DNA from: Natronomonas salsuginis
GTDB taxonomy: Archaea > Halobacteriota > Halobacteria > Halobacteriales > Haloarculaceae
DNA: 64,000 nt
Assembly (NCBI RefSeq): GCF_005239135.1
Contig: NZ_QKNX01000004.1
Location: 181,854-245,853 of the forward strand
Reading direction: 5' to 3'
Positions 34,919-45,558 of the stretch are shown piece after piece. The translations under genes and the position numbers were made by a program. The first letter of the stretch is position 1. Every line of letters starts with the position of its first letter. The notes under the pieces are model-generated. The model had not been told where the DNA came from. It made no database searches and saw only the letters and a program-made list of their open reading frames with translations.

Positions 34919-34919
<1 letters not shown>
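34188..34919 (+). CDS. coxB: Cytochrome c oxidase subunit II (CoxB)
   Basis: 243 aa. Two N-terminal membrane helices (~22-44, ~85-107), then a cupredoxin domain with the CuA site: HAFGITE, and [12 protein letters not shown] giving Cys-x3-Cys-x3-His-x2-Met. The N-terminus is not a conventional cleaved lipoprotein; helix 1 serves as anchor. It accepts electrons from halocyanin or cytochrome and passes them to subunit I. The stop overlaps coxA (TGATG). Confidence 0.95.
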
Positions 34920-37393
<2,474 letters not shown>

Positions 37394-37409
37394 CCGCGGC
37401 CGATTCCGC

Positions 37410-37414
37410 TTTTT
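37410..37414 (+). terminator. T-rich transcription end downstream of coxAC
   Basis: A run of five T follows GC-rich sequence 16 nt after the coxAC stop, the usual form of an archaeal terminator. Read-through cannot be excluded. Confidence 0.35.
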
Positions 37415-37627
37415 GCCGTCGAGACAACACTCGGAGCGATGTCTATGGACGGTACGTGCCCGCGGCGAGCGCCGGGACGTTCGCGCGTTTTCGTTCGATA
37501 CTGAACGTTGGGCGAACACCAGTAGGTGGGTCAACAATCCGTAGTGGCGACCTCTGTTCGTCTCTCCGACTGCGGTGGTCGTCCACCAACTGTTTGTTCG
37601 CGTTCTATACGCGGAGACATGGGTGTC

Positions 37628-37654
37628 GTCCGAGTAGCTTTATACCACTCGGAC
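37628..37654. promoter_or_regulatory. 8-bp inverted repeat flanking the TATA box of the cox accessory gene
   Basis: gtccgagt and actcggac are perfect inverted copies around an 11-nt spacer that contains ctttatacc, the probable TATA box of the 44-aa gene at 37668. A protein dimer on this site would cover the TBP/TFB platform. The two arms are the only perfect dyad of this size noticed upstream of the oxidase accessory genes. Confidence 0.55.
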
Positions 37655-37667
37655 AAAACGGGGAGAT

Positions 37668-37802
37668 ATGATCGATTCACTTCTGGATCCACCCATATGG
37701 AGCGGAATCGTTGGGGCGCTCCTCGGTGTCGGGTTCTGGATCGTCGGTCCTGTGATCGCCTACCTCGTCTGGGAGCGCTACCGCGGTAGCGGACAGGAAT
37801 AA
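37668..37802 (+). CDS. 44-aa single-helix membrane protein of the cox region
   Basis: MIDSLLDPPIWSGIVGALLG is followed by VGFWIVGPVIAYLVWERYRG and an acidic end, a one-helix protein with an Arg-rich cytoplasmic stop. It is shorter than usual ORF cut-offs. Its promoter (ctttatacc ~28 nt upstream) and a dyad around that box support a real gene. It sits between coxAC and the subunit IV-like gene, so it is a candidate small oxidase subunit or assembly factor. Confidence 0.75.
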   Translation: MIDSLLDPPIWSGIVGALLGVGFWIVGPVIAYLVWERYRGSGQE

Positions 37803-37839
37803 TTATATGCACACGTGCCATTGAAATTCGTAGACAAGG

Positions 37840-38109
37840 ATGGCTTCCGACTCCCTCAAGCTGTATACCGGCATTTACATCGCGTTGCTCGCGCTCGCGG
37901 CGTCGAAGTATATCTTCTTCAACATTCCCTTTTTCGGCTACTGGGACGCCTTCGCCGCGACGATGATCGCCGCGTCGCTAAAGACTGCACTGATCGTCGG
38001 CTACTTCCAGCATCTCCGCTCGGAGAACCGGTCGCTGACATGGCTCATGGCCCTGAGCCTCGCCCTCGTTCTGTTGCTCATGGCGGCGGCGAGCTACTCG
38101 GTCACCTAA
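37840..38109 (+). CDS. Cytochrome c oxidase subunit IV family protein
   Basis: 89 aa with three hydrophobic helices: LYTGIYIALLALAASKYIFF, AFAATMIAASLKTALIVGYFQHL and LMALSLALVLLLMAAASY. The pattern (membrane Lys and FQHLR) matches prokaryotic COX4 (CoxD/CyoD-like) proteins that associate with subunit I. TATA-like aattatatg 37800-37808 gives a promoter, or it is co-transcribed with the 44-aa gene. Confidence 0.85.
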   Translation: MASDSLKLYTGIYIALLALAASKYIFFNIPFFGYWDAFAATMIAASLKTALIVGYFQHLRSENRSLTWLMALSLALVLLLMAAASYSVT

Positions 38110-38132
38110 CGGATCGGCACCAATTTGGGATC

Positions 38133-38138
38133 TTTTTT
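38133..38138 (+). terminator. T6 terminator after the subunit IV-like gene
   Basis: Six T preceded by GC-rich sequence, about 24 nt past the stop codon of the upstream gene, consistent with archaeal termination. Confidence 0.45.
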
Positions 38139-38307
38139 GCCGCATCTGAGCCATCGGATCTGGCGTCACTCCTACCCTAGCGCGTGCTCCCACTAGTGAT
38201 CTCTCGTTGTCACAGCACCACTATACTATCGCCGAGCCGCCCGCAAGGGCTCGTTCTGCATACAGCGTGCGTTCCGATGTTCGCCGTTCGTGGATAAAAC
38301 GACGGTT

Positions 38308-38493
38308 TCAGGCGTCGTCAGAGGTTTCGCCGCCGCCGAAGTCGCTCCAGACGACGAGGAAGATCGCGCCGATAAAGAGTCCGCCGACGAGTGCGGGACC
38401 CGCCGATCCGCCGCCTTCTAGCAGTGCGATAGTCACGTACGGGAGCCCGATGGCGGCACCGAACGCGATGACGAGCGCCGTCTTCATGTTCAT
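38308..38493 (-). CDS. Small two-helix membrane protein
   Basis: 61 aa from the ATG at 38493 (MNMKTALVIAFGAAIGLPYV ...), with two hydrophobic segments separated by a Gly-rich turn (LLEGGGSAGP) and an acidic end (GGGETSDDA). The longer frame to 38544 adds basic residues unlike the rest. No function recognised; divergent from the aminotransferase. Confidence 0.68.
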   Translation of the reverse strand: MNMKTALVIAFGAAIGLPYVTIALLEGGGSAGPALVGGLFIGAIFLVVWSDFGGGETSDDA

Positions 38494-38600
38494 ACTTGTG
38501 TCTGTTCGTCCGCGACCATAGGTCTTTCCCGAGCGGACCGGCATCGCGTTTCGATCACCACCGACGACATTCCTTTTGTGTACCCACCCGATCGGTGCGT

Positions 38601-39665
38601 ATGCAGATCGAACCGTTCCGACTCGAACGCTGGCTCGCGGAGGTCGAAGTCGACGCGGACGTGATGCTTGCCGAGAGCGGCGTTAGACCGCTCTCGGCAG
38701 ACCGATTCGACACGGATCCCGGGGAACTCGGTTACGTCATTCCGACCGCCGGCGACTCGACGTTTCGAGCCGAGATCGGCGACCATCACGGCCGAAGCGC
38801 CGACGAGACGCTCTTTACGTGTGGAACACAGGAAGCGAACTTCCTCGCGTTGCTCGCGCTCGCCGACACTCACGTCGTCGTCGTCACGCCGACATATGGT
38901 TCGTTCACCGGCCTCGCGGAGTCGCTTTGCGACGTCACGCGAGTTCCGCTCGAAGAGCCCGACTGGAAACTTGATCCGGACGCGGTCGCGTCGGCACTGC
39001 GGCCGGACACCGATCTCGTCGTCGTGGTCAATCCCAACAACCCGACGGGTCGGTACCACGGCGAGGAGACGATGCGCGCGGTGTACGAGCGCTGTGCCGA
39101 CAACGGGACGTATCTGCTCTGCGATGAGGTGTATCGACTACTCTCGCCCGACCCGATCGCACCGGTTTCGAGCTTCGGGCGGTACGGGATCTCGACTGGC
39201 GGCGTCTCGAAATCGTTCGGCCTCGCGGGCCTTCGGTTCGGCTGGCTCTGCGCATCGCGCGGGGTCCTCGCGGCCGCCGAAAACTGGAAGGATTACACGA
39301 CGATCGCCCCGCCGAAATTCGGTCAGCACGTCGCCGAGCAGGCGTTTGACCGGCGCGCAGAACTGCTCGCGGAGAACCGCGAACACGTCGCGGACAACCG
39401 CGCCGCCGTCGAAGCGTCCTTGGACGCCCACGGGCTCGCGTGGTCGGCCCCCGACTGCGGCGTCAACGCCCTCGTGGAGGTCCCACCGGGATTCGCGGGT
39501 GGATACTCCTTCTGTCGGAGCCTCGTGACGGAGGAGTCGGTCGTTCTCGCCCCCGGCGAGGCGTTCGACCGGCCCGAGTGGTTTCGGATCGGATTCGGGC
39601 TGCATCGCGAGGAACTCGAGGAGGGGCTGTCGCGGATCGAGGCCTTCCTCGCCCGACACAGCTGA
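38601..39665 (+). CDS. Pyridoxal phosphate-dependent aminotransferase, class I/II
   Basis: 354 aa. Fold-type I motifs: NPNNPTG (144-150), CDEVYRLL (~174-181) and GGVSKSFGLAGLRFGW with the PLP lysine Lys204, and C-terminal GEAFDRPEWFRIGFG with the carboxylate-binding Arg. Shorter than aspartate aminotransferases (~385-400), similar to MalY/HisC-type or capreomycidine-like enzymes; substrate not determined. The ATG at 38601 starts the homologous sequence. Confidence 0.88.
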   Translation: MQIEPFRLERWLAEVEVDADVMLAESGVRPLSADRFDTDPGELGYVIPTAGDSTFRAEIGDHHGRSADETLFTCGTQEANFLALLALADTHVVVVTPTYGSFTGLAESLCDVTRVPLEEPDWKLDPDAVASALRPDTDLVVVVNPNNPTGRYHGEETMRAVYERCADNGTYLLCDEVYRLLSPDPIAPVSSFGRYGISTGGVSKSFGLAGLRFGWLCASRGVLAAAENWKDYTTIAPPKFGQHVAEQAFDRRAELLAENREHVADNRAAVEASLDAHGLAWSAPDCGVNALVEVPPGFAGGYSFCRSLVTEESVVLAPGEAFDRPEWFRIGFGLHREELEEGLSRIEAFLARHS

Positions 39666-39693
39666 ACGTGGGCCGCCCCGCCCAACGGTCCCG

Positions 39694-40185
39694 TTACCGT
39701 CGCTGCGATCGTCGGGTTGGATAATCCTCCCGCGGTTCGCTCGCGCGACCGATCAGTCGTTCGATCCGCTCTGCTACCGGCGGGTGCGTCGCGAGCAGTC
39801 GACTCAGCATCCCCTCCTCGTCCCCGTGGACGTACAGCGAGGAGCGTATTCCCCGCCCGGGCGTGGCGGCCCGCTGAACCTTCACGAGCGCGCGGGCCAG
39901 CGCTCTGAGATCGGCGGTCGCGTCGACGGGTCGATCGTCCGCAGCGCACTCGCGTCGCCGTGAGTGCGCCCGCAACGCGAGCGTCAACGCGAACAGCAGG
40001 ATGACGACGGCCTGTGCGACCAGCCACCGGACCGTCGCAGCGTGAAGGGCCAGCGGATGCGGGCGCTCGCCGCGGAGTCACGCCGATGCGCGGACGACGC
40101 CACCGACGAAGGCGACGAGTGCGTACGCGAAGCGCAGCTCGACCCCGTCGAACGCCACCAGAATGCGAAATAGGAGCCGTCGCAT
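39694..40185 (-). pseudogene. Remnant of an M48-family (HtpX-like) membrane metalloprotease
   Basis: In one minus-strand frame from an ATG at 40185: MRRLLFRILVAFDGVELRFA..., an in-frame TGA at 40078-40080, then a membrane helix (WLVAQAVVILLFALTLALRA), RRRECAADDRPVDATADLRAL (the E-x-x-AD zinc-ligand region of M48) and the typical end SLYVHGDEEGMLSRLLATHP. The part with the HExxH zinc motif is missing and the whole is ~160 codons against ~290 for the family. Nonsense plus internal deletion, so a non-functional relic. Confidence 0.8.
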
Positions 40186-40215
40186 GGGACGCGTGTGGGA
40201 GCTCGACGCGCTCCG

Positions 40216-41837
40216 TCACTCGACGCCCGTGATCTCAGTGACCGTTCCGACGCCCTTCGATCGGCCCTCCCGGAAGACGAACCGCTGGCCCGCCTCGATC
40301 GCGTAGGGGCGGAACTTGAACCGGACGCGCGCCACGCCCGTGTCGCCCGGAAGGAGCTGTCCACCCTCGGGGTGGATCGATGCGGTCTCGCTCACGGTTT
40401 CGAGGTGGATGACCGGCTCGTACCCATCGTCGATCCGCGTCGGGTGGTTCAACACCATCACCTCGGCCTCGAACTCACGGACTGCGTTGGGTTCCGCCGT
40501 CCGGGGGAGGAGTACCATCCCGCGCTCGAGATCTGTCTCCGCGATCCCCTTCAGCGCGAGCCCGACGATCTGGCCCGCGGCGGCCTCGTCGACGCGGTGA
40601 TAGTGCATCTCGATCGAGCGGACCTCGACGGGGCGGAACGTTCCGTCGGCGAACGGCCCGACCAAGAGTTCGTCGCCAGCCTCGACGCGTCCGGAGCGGA
40701 TCGTCCCGGATGCGACCGCGCCGACGCCAGTCACGTTGTAGGTCCGATCGACGTACATGGAGAACTCGCCCGCCTCCGCGCCGGTTTTCGGGAGCTGCTC
40801 GAACAGTTCGTCGAGCACGTCGAGGCCGGTCTGTGTCACTGCGCTCGTGGACACGATCGGGACGACCCGCTCGCTGATCTCGTCGATCGCCGCCGTAATC
40901 CCGTGGCGTTCGACCGGTAGTGGCGTCCGGTCGGCGTCTCTGAGGAGCTGTTCGACCTCGCGTTTGACCTCGTCGGTACGCGTCTCCGACACCATGTCGG
41001 CCTTCGTGATCGCCACGATCGTCGGTAGCTCCGTCGCCAGCAGGATGCCGAGGTGTTCGCGTGTCGTCCGGGTCGGGCCGTCGTCAGCCGCGACGACGAG
41101 GAGGCCGTAGTCGAGCTTCTGCCCGACGAGTCCTCGGATCGTCGTCCGGAGCCACGGTTCGTGGCCGACCGTGTCGACGAAGGAAACGAGTCGATCCGCC
41201 GTCTCGACGATCCTCGCTCGGTCGGATTTCCGGTGTGGATTGTCCATCCGCACCGGGCCGTCGTCGTCGAACCCGTAGACGCCGTAGGAGAGGTCCGCCG
41301 AGAGCCCCCGCTCCATCTCGTGTGGGCGAACGTCCAGGAAGCTCCGGGTGCCGCCCTGGCCGTCGTCCGCCGAGCCGGTCACGAGCGAGCCGACGAGCGT
41401 CGATTTGCCGTGATCGACGTGGCCGGCCGTCCCGACGACGATGTGGTCGTCGTCGGCTTCGAGAACGGATCCCTCGCGGAGGGTCGCGACGCCGACGAGC
41501 CCATCCGCGTCCGTCGCGTCCTCGCCGTCGACGCCCCACGTCTCGACGTCGTCGATGTGTGCGCCCGCCTCGTCGGCCAAAAGCGAGAGGACGTCCATTG
41601 ACTCGGAAAAGGCGGGCGGTGAGATGCCGGCGATACCGCCGTTGTCGGTGACGCCGACGACGTACGTCGCCTCGCCGTCGCCCGAGAGGATCCGGTGGCG
41701 AAGCTGGGCAACGAGCGATTCCAAGCGGCCCTCAGCGAGGTGGGTCGTTCGGGTGAGCCGTTCTTTGAATTCGACGCTGCCGCCCTCCCGCTCGCCCCGG
41801 TTGAGGGCGCGTCGGAGTGCGGCCCGGTCGGCGCTCA
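40216..41837 (-). CDS. SelB/GTPBP1-like translational GTPase
   Basis: 540 aa from the ATG at 41838 (coordinates give the coding span to that codon). An N-terminal ~130-residue extension (SVEFKERLTR ... VVGVTDNGGIAGI) precedes the EF-Tu-type G domain: G1 GHVDHGKST (139-147), G3 DTVGHEPW (from Asp222), G4 TKAD (278-281). EF-Tu domains II and III follow (SMYVDRTYNVTGVGAVASGT; VARVRFKFRPYAI). Closest type is archaeal/eukaryal GTPBP1-like, formerly called SelB; haloarchaea generally lack selenocysteine, so a role in translation quality or mRNA decay is more likely. gcttttagcg ~28 nt upstream. Confidence 0.9.
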
Positions 41838-41958
41838 TACGCGAGAGGGTAACAACCACGCCGCTAAAAGCCTTCCCCGGAAAACCGGCGAAAAAGGCCG
41901 TCAGTTGGTCCCCGTGTCCGGATTTCACCTCCGTTCGGATCCAGCGGGGTACGGACGG

Positions 41959-42642
41959 CTACGTATCCGATTCGCGCACCCGATCGAGCGCCTGCAAAAA
42001 GCCGTCGGCGAATGCGCCCTCGGTGACGCCGTCCGCCGTCCGTTTCGCCGTCTCGTCGGCGTTTTCGACGGCGAAGGACCGTCCCACGAGCTCGAACAGT
42101 TCGGCGTCGTTTTCGGAGTCGCCGACCGCGACGAACGCCTCCGGGTCGTACCCGAGCGCCGCGGCCGCGGTTTCGAGGCCGCTCGCCTTGTCGACATCGG
42201 GCGCCTTGACGTGGTAGGCGTACCCCGTGTCCACGACAACCATCCCGTGTTCGTCCGCAATCTCGACGAGCGGTTCGAGCGGTTGGTCGCGGGCGACGGC
42301 CAGTTCGGTCTCGCGCCACCTGTTGACCGGATCGACGGCACCCCAGCCGAGCTCGTAGCCGGCGTCGAGATACGCGCGCTCGACGGCCCGCGAACCCTCC
42401 GGATCGCCGTTGTAGAGCACTTCATCGACGGATTCGACGTAGACCGCGCCGCCGTTCTCCGCGATGACGTTCAGAGGGATCCCGAAGAACTCACACAGTC
42501 CCACGGGATACGGAAACGACTTCCCGGTCGCGATGACGACCGGGGCCTCCCACTTCCGAATCGGGTCGAACACGCGAGGGTCGATCGATTTGTCGGGGCG
42601 CGTCAGCGTGCCGTCGATGTCGGCGGCGAGCGGCGGAACCAT
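41959..42642 (-). CDS. Phosphoglycolate phosphatase (HAD family)
   Basis: 227 aa. HAD subfamily IIB (Cof-like) motifs: LAADIDGTLT (nucleophile and acid Asp), VVIATGKS (motif II Thr), KASGL with motif III Lys, and AVGDSENDAELFELV (motif IV). Archaeal members act on 2-phosphoglycolate. The ATG at 42642 matches the family N-terminus; in-frame starts at 42669 and 42699 would overlap the divergent MBL gene. Confidence 0.88.
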   Translation of the reverse strand: MVPPLAADIDGTLTRPDKSIDPRVFDPIRKWEAPVVIATGKSFPYPVGLCEFFGIPLNVIAENGGAVYVESVDEVLYNGDPEGSRAVERAYLDAGYELGWGAVDPVNRWRETELAVARDQPLEPLVEIADEHGMVVVDTGYAYHVKAPDVDKASGLETAAAALGYDPEAFVAVGDSENDAELFELVGRSFAVENADETAKRTADGVTEGAFADGFLQALDRVRESDT

Positions 42643-42697
42643 TGGCCGCGTTTCGGTCGCCGGAGACATGAAGTCCTCGTCCGCCGTACGGTACTCC

Positions 42698-43561
42698 ATG
42701 CCAGTCACGCGCGCACTCGACGACATCCACACCGTCGATCCGCTCCTCGATGGGATGGCCGGCGGCCTCTCGGTGTACCTCATCGACGCTCCCGAACCGA
42801 CGCTGATCGACACCGGGACGGCGGACTCCGTGGAGGCGATCTACGACGCGCTCGACGCCGTCGGGATCGACCGAGACGAGGTCGAACACGTGCTCGTCTC
42901 CCACATTCACCTCGACCACGCCGGCGGTGCCGGACACCTCGCTGTCGAACTTCCCAACGCGACGTTTTATATCCACGAGTACGGCTTCGATTTCCTGACT
43001 GCCTCCGACGACTTCGAGCGACTCAAATCGAGCGTCGACCGGGTGATGGGCGAGGAGAACGCCTACGGCGAACCCGAACTCCTCGACCCCGATCGCTGTC
43101 GCGCCGTTGAGGGCGGCGACACTGTCGATATCGGCGACCGGGAACTCGAACTGATCTACGCACCCGGCCACGCGTCGACGCACTACGCCGTCTTCGATCC
43201 AGCGACCGAAGGCCTCTTTACCATCGATTCAGCGGGGATGTACTTCGAGGGCGCGCTCCGCCCGACGACGCCGCCGCCGGAGTTCGACCTCGAAACGATG
43301 CTTGACACCGTCGATCGGCTCCGCGCGTACGACCCCGCGCGGATTTTTTACGGCCACTTCGGCCCCGGAAGCCGCGACGCAGTCCGCGAGCTCGATCGGT
43401 ACGAACGGCTCCTCCCCGAGTGGGTGGATACCGTCCGCGAACTGCGCGCCGAACACGGTAACGATGCGGCCGCGATCGCCGGCTCGCTTGGAGACGAATG
43501 GCAGAGCTTCTCCGTCGAACTCGACGTCGAAGGTGTGCTCCACTATCTCGACCGGGAGTAG
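42698..43561 (+). CDS. Metallo-beta-lactamase fold hydrolase
   Basis: 287 aa. HxHxDH motif SHIHLDHAGG (His69, His71, Asp73, His74), later APGHASTHYAV (His) and FTIDSAGMYF (bridging Asp), and FYGHFGPG (final His): a full dinuclear zinc site of the glyoxalase II/RNase Z-like superfamily. C-terminal helices (~200-287) cover the site. Substrate unknown. Diverges from the phosphatase gene with little space between. Confidence 0.9.
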   Translation: MPVTRALDDIHTVDPLLDGMAGGLSVYLIDAPEPTLIDTGTADSVEAIYDALDAVGIDRDEVEHVLVSHIHLDHAGGAGHLAVELPNATFYIHEYGFDFLTASDDFERLKSSVDRVMGEENAYGEPELLDPDRCRAVEGGDTVDIGDRELELIYAPGHASTHYAVFDPATEGLFTIDSAGMYFEGALRPTTPPPEFDLETMLDTVDRLRAYDPARIFYGHFGPGSRDAVRELDRYERLLPEWVDTVRELRAEHGNDAAAIAGSLGDEWQSFSVELDVEGVLHYLDRE

Positions 43562-43591
43562 CTTTAGGCCGATGGGGACCGAAGTATCGGT

Positions 43592-43786
43592 ATGAGCGTC
43601 GCCGGACTCTGTGAAATCTGCGGCTCCGAATCCGTCGAGGACGCGTGCGACCGGTGTGGACGGCTCGTCTGTCTCGATCACTTTGATCCGTCCACCGGGC
43701 TCTGCACGAAGTGTCTCGCCGAGTTCGGTAAGTCCAAAGAGGAGGACCGAGAGCGCCCCGACGGGGTCGACGAGTACCAGTTTTGA
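43592..43786 (+). CDS. Small zinc-finger protein
   Basis: 64 aa with eight candidate ligands: CEIC, CDRCGRLVCLDHF and LCTKC, resembling a HIT/B-box-type cross-brace with two zinc ions, followed by an acidic tail. Small zinc proteins of this kind are abundant in haloarchaea and mostly uncharacterised. It follows the MBL gene by 30 nt on the same strand. Confidence 0.82.
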   Translation: MSVAGLCEICGSESVEDACDRCGRLVCLDHFDPSTGLCTKCLAEFGKSKEEDRERPDGVDEYQF

Positions 43787-43862
43787 GCCGTTCGGCCCAT
43801 CGATTCGCCGCACGCGCGGCTCCGTGTCGGCTTCGAATCGGCGACCGCCAATGTAAAACGTT

Positions 43863-44147
43863 TCAGTCGATGTGGCCTTCGCGTCGCAGCTGCTCCGCGT
43901 CCTGGCTGTCGTAGCGCCACTCGATGTTGGCCTTCTCGTCCTGCCAGTCCCACGGTTCGACGAGGACGGTGTCGCCCTCCTCGATCCAGACGCGGTACTT
44001 CATGCGACCGGGGATCCGGCCCATGCGGCTCTTGCCGTCCTCACACTGGACGCGAACGTGGTTCCCACCGTCGTGTTGGGTCACCACGGCGAACAGCTCG
44101 TTGTCGTTGGGCATCCGTAGGTTTCGACGCCCGCTTTCTTCACTCAC
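43863..44147 (-). CDS. eif1A: Translation initiation factor aIF1A
   Basis: 94 aa, OB-fold. Sequence [20 protein letters not shown] and [20 protein letters not shown] is diagnostic. It binds the ribosomal A site and promotes initiation. The GTG at 44147 gives the family N-terminus [13 protein letters not shown] strong tatataaa lies only a few nt upstream of this GTG, so transcripts from that box would begin near 44127 and could use the ATG at 44114 instead (83 aa). Confidence 0.93.
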   Translation of the reverse strand: MSEESGRRNLRMPNDNELFAVVTQHDGGNHVRVQCEDGKSRMGRIPGRMKYRVWIEEGDTVLVEPWDWQDEKANIEWRYDSQDAEQLRREGHID

Positions 44148-44301
44148 GGTTTATATACGACCCCCTCACGGAAAAACCATCCGGGATCCGTGTCACCGAA
44201 TCCCATTCAGTGGTCGCGGTCGAAACGTCTGTGCGTGGTACTCTCAGCCTCCCTCGGTCGGTTTGACAACCCTTTAGCGGCGCGTTCGCCTTCTTCGGGC
44301 A

Positions 44302-45489
44302 ATGAGTTACACGATCGGACTGGTCGGGAAACCCTCCGTCGGCAAGTCCACCTTCTTCAATGCGGCGACGATGAACGACGTGCCCGAGGGCGCGTACCCG
44401 TTCACGACGATCGACCCCTCAATCGGCGAGGCGTACGTCCGCGTCGAGTGTGCGGCCCCGGAGTTCGATCACACCTGCACGCCGAACCACGGCTACTGCG
44501 CCGAGGGCGTCCGATTCGTTCCGACGAAGCTCGTCGACGTCGCGGGGCTCGTCCCCGGTGCGCACGAGGGAAAAGGGCTCGGCAATCAGTTCCTGACCGA
44601 TCTCAACGAGGCCGACGTGTTGATCCACGTGGTCGATTTCACCGGCCGGACCGATCTCGAGGGCGAGCCGACGACAGGACATGACCCCCGCGACGACATC
44701 GACTTTCTAGAGGCCGAACTCGACATGTGGTATCTCGATATCCTAAAAAAGGGGATCGAGCGCTACCGGTCGGGCTACGCGGGCGAGGAGAAGCAAATCG
44801 AGGCCGATCTCGCCGAACAGATGTCCGCGTTCGGCATCTCCGAGGACGAACTCAAGCAGGTTATCCTCGCGCTCGGACTCGACCTCGACCCCGAAACGTG
44901 GGACGACGACGACCGCGAGGCGTTGGCCCGCGAGATCCGGATTCGGACCAAACCGATGGTGATCGGCGCCAACAAGGCCGACGCCGAGGCCGCTCGGGAG
45001 AACTACGCCGAGATCACCGACGATCCCGACTACGAGCACCTGACGTTCGTGCCCGTCTCCGCCCACGCCGAGAAGGCGCTCAAGAAGGGCGACGAGGCCG
45101 GCGTCCTCGACTACCGCCCCGGCGACGCCGAGTTCGAGATTCTCGGGGAGCTCCCCGAAGAGAAACGTGCGGGGCTCGACCAAATCGAGGACTTCCTCGG
45201 CGAGTTCGGCGAGACGGGCGTTCAGCGCGCCATCGAGACGGCGCTGTTTGAGGAACTGGGCGCGATCGCGGTGTTCCCTGGTGCGCGAAAACCGCAGAAC
45301 GACGGCAGCTTCTTACAGGACTGCTTCGTCTTCCCCGGCGGATCGACCGCCGAGGAGTTCGCCTACTACCTCCACACGGACATCGGTGAGGGCTTCCTGC
45401 ACGCCCACGACGTTCGCTCCGGACGGCAGATCGGCGCCGACACCGAGTTGTCCCACCGCGACGTGATCGAGATCACGACGACGAACTGA
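44302..45489 (+). CDS. ychF: YchF/OLA1-type translation-associated GTPase/ATPase
   Basis: 395 aa. G1 GLVGKPSVGKSTFFN, G2/G3 region VDVAGLVPGAHEGKGLGNQF, G4-like GANKADAE, and the C-terminal TGS-type domain (DCFVFPGGSTAEEFAYYLHT ... FLHAHDVRSGRQIGAD). YchF binds ribosomes; archaeal forms carry the inserted CxxC-like segment (FDHTCTPNHGYC) seen here. Highly conserved housekeeping gene. Confidence 0.95.
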   Translation: MSYTIGLVGKPSVGKSTFFNAATMNDVPEGAYPFTTIDPSIGEAYVRVECAAPEFDHTCTPNHGYCAEGVRFVPTKLVDVAGLVPGAHEGKGLGNQFLTDLNEADVLIHVVDFTGRTDLEGEPTTGHDPRDDIDFLEAELDMWYLDILKKGIERYRSGYAGEEKQIEADLAEQMSAFGISEDELKQVILALGLDLDPETWDDDDREALAREIRIRTKPMVIGANKADAEAARENYAEITDDPDYEHLTFVPVSAHAEKALKKGDEAGVLDYRPGDAEFEILGELPEEKRAGLDQIEDFLGEFGETGVQRAIETALFEELGAIAVFPGARKPQNDGSFLQDCFVFPGGSTAEEFAYYLHTDIGEGFLHAHDVRSGRQIGADTELSHRDVIEITTTN

Positions 45490-45558
45490 CACCGGACCGA
45501 TTCCGGACGACGCTGCCGGGCGCGAAAGCCCCAATACCGTCTGGACCTACCGGTAGCC

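Noticed and set aside
44302..45489. YchF internal Cys-rich segment as a zinc finger fused domain
   Set aside because: The HTCTPNHGYC stretch is the usual archaeal insertion in this family, not an added domain.
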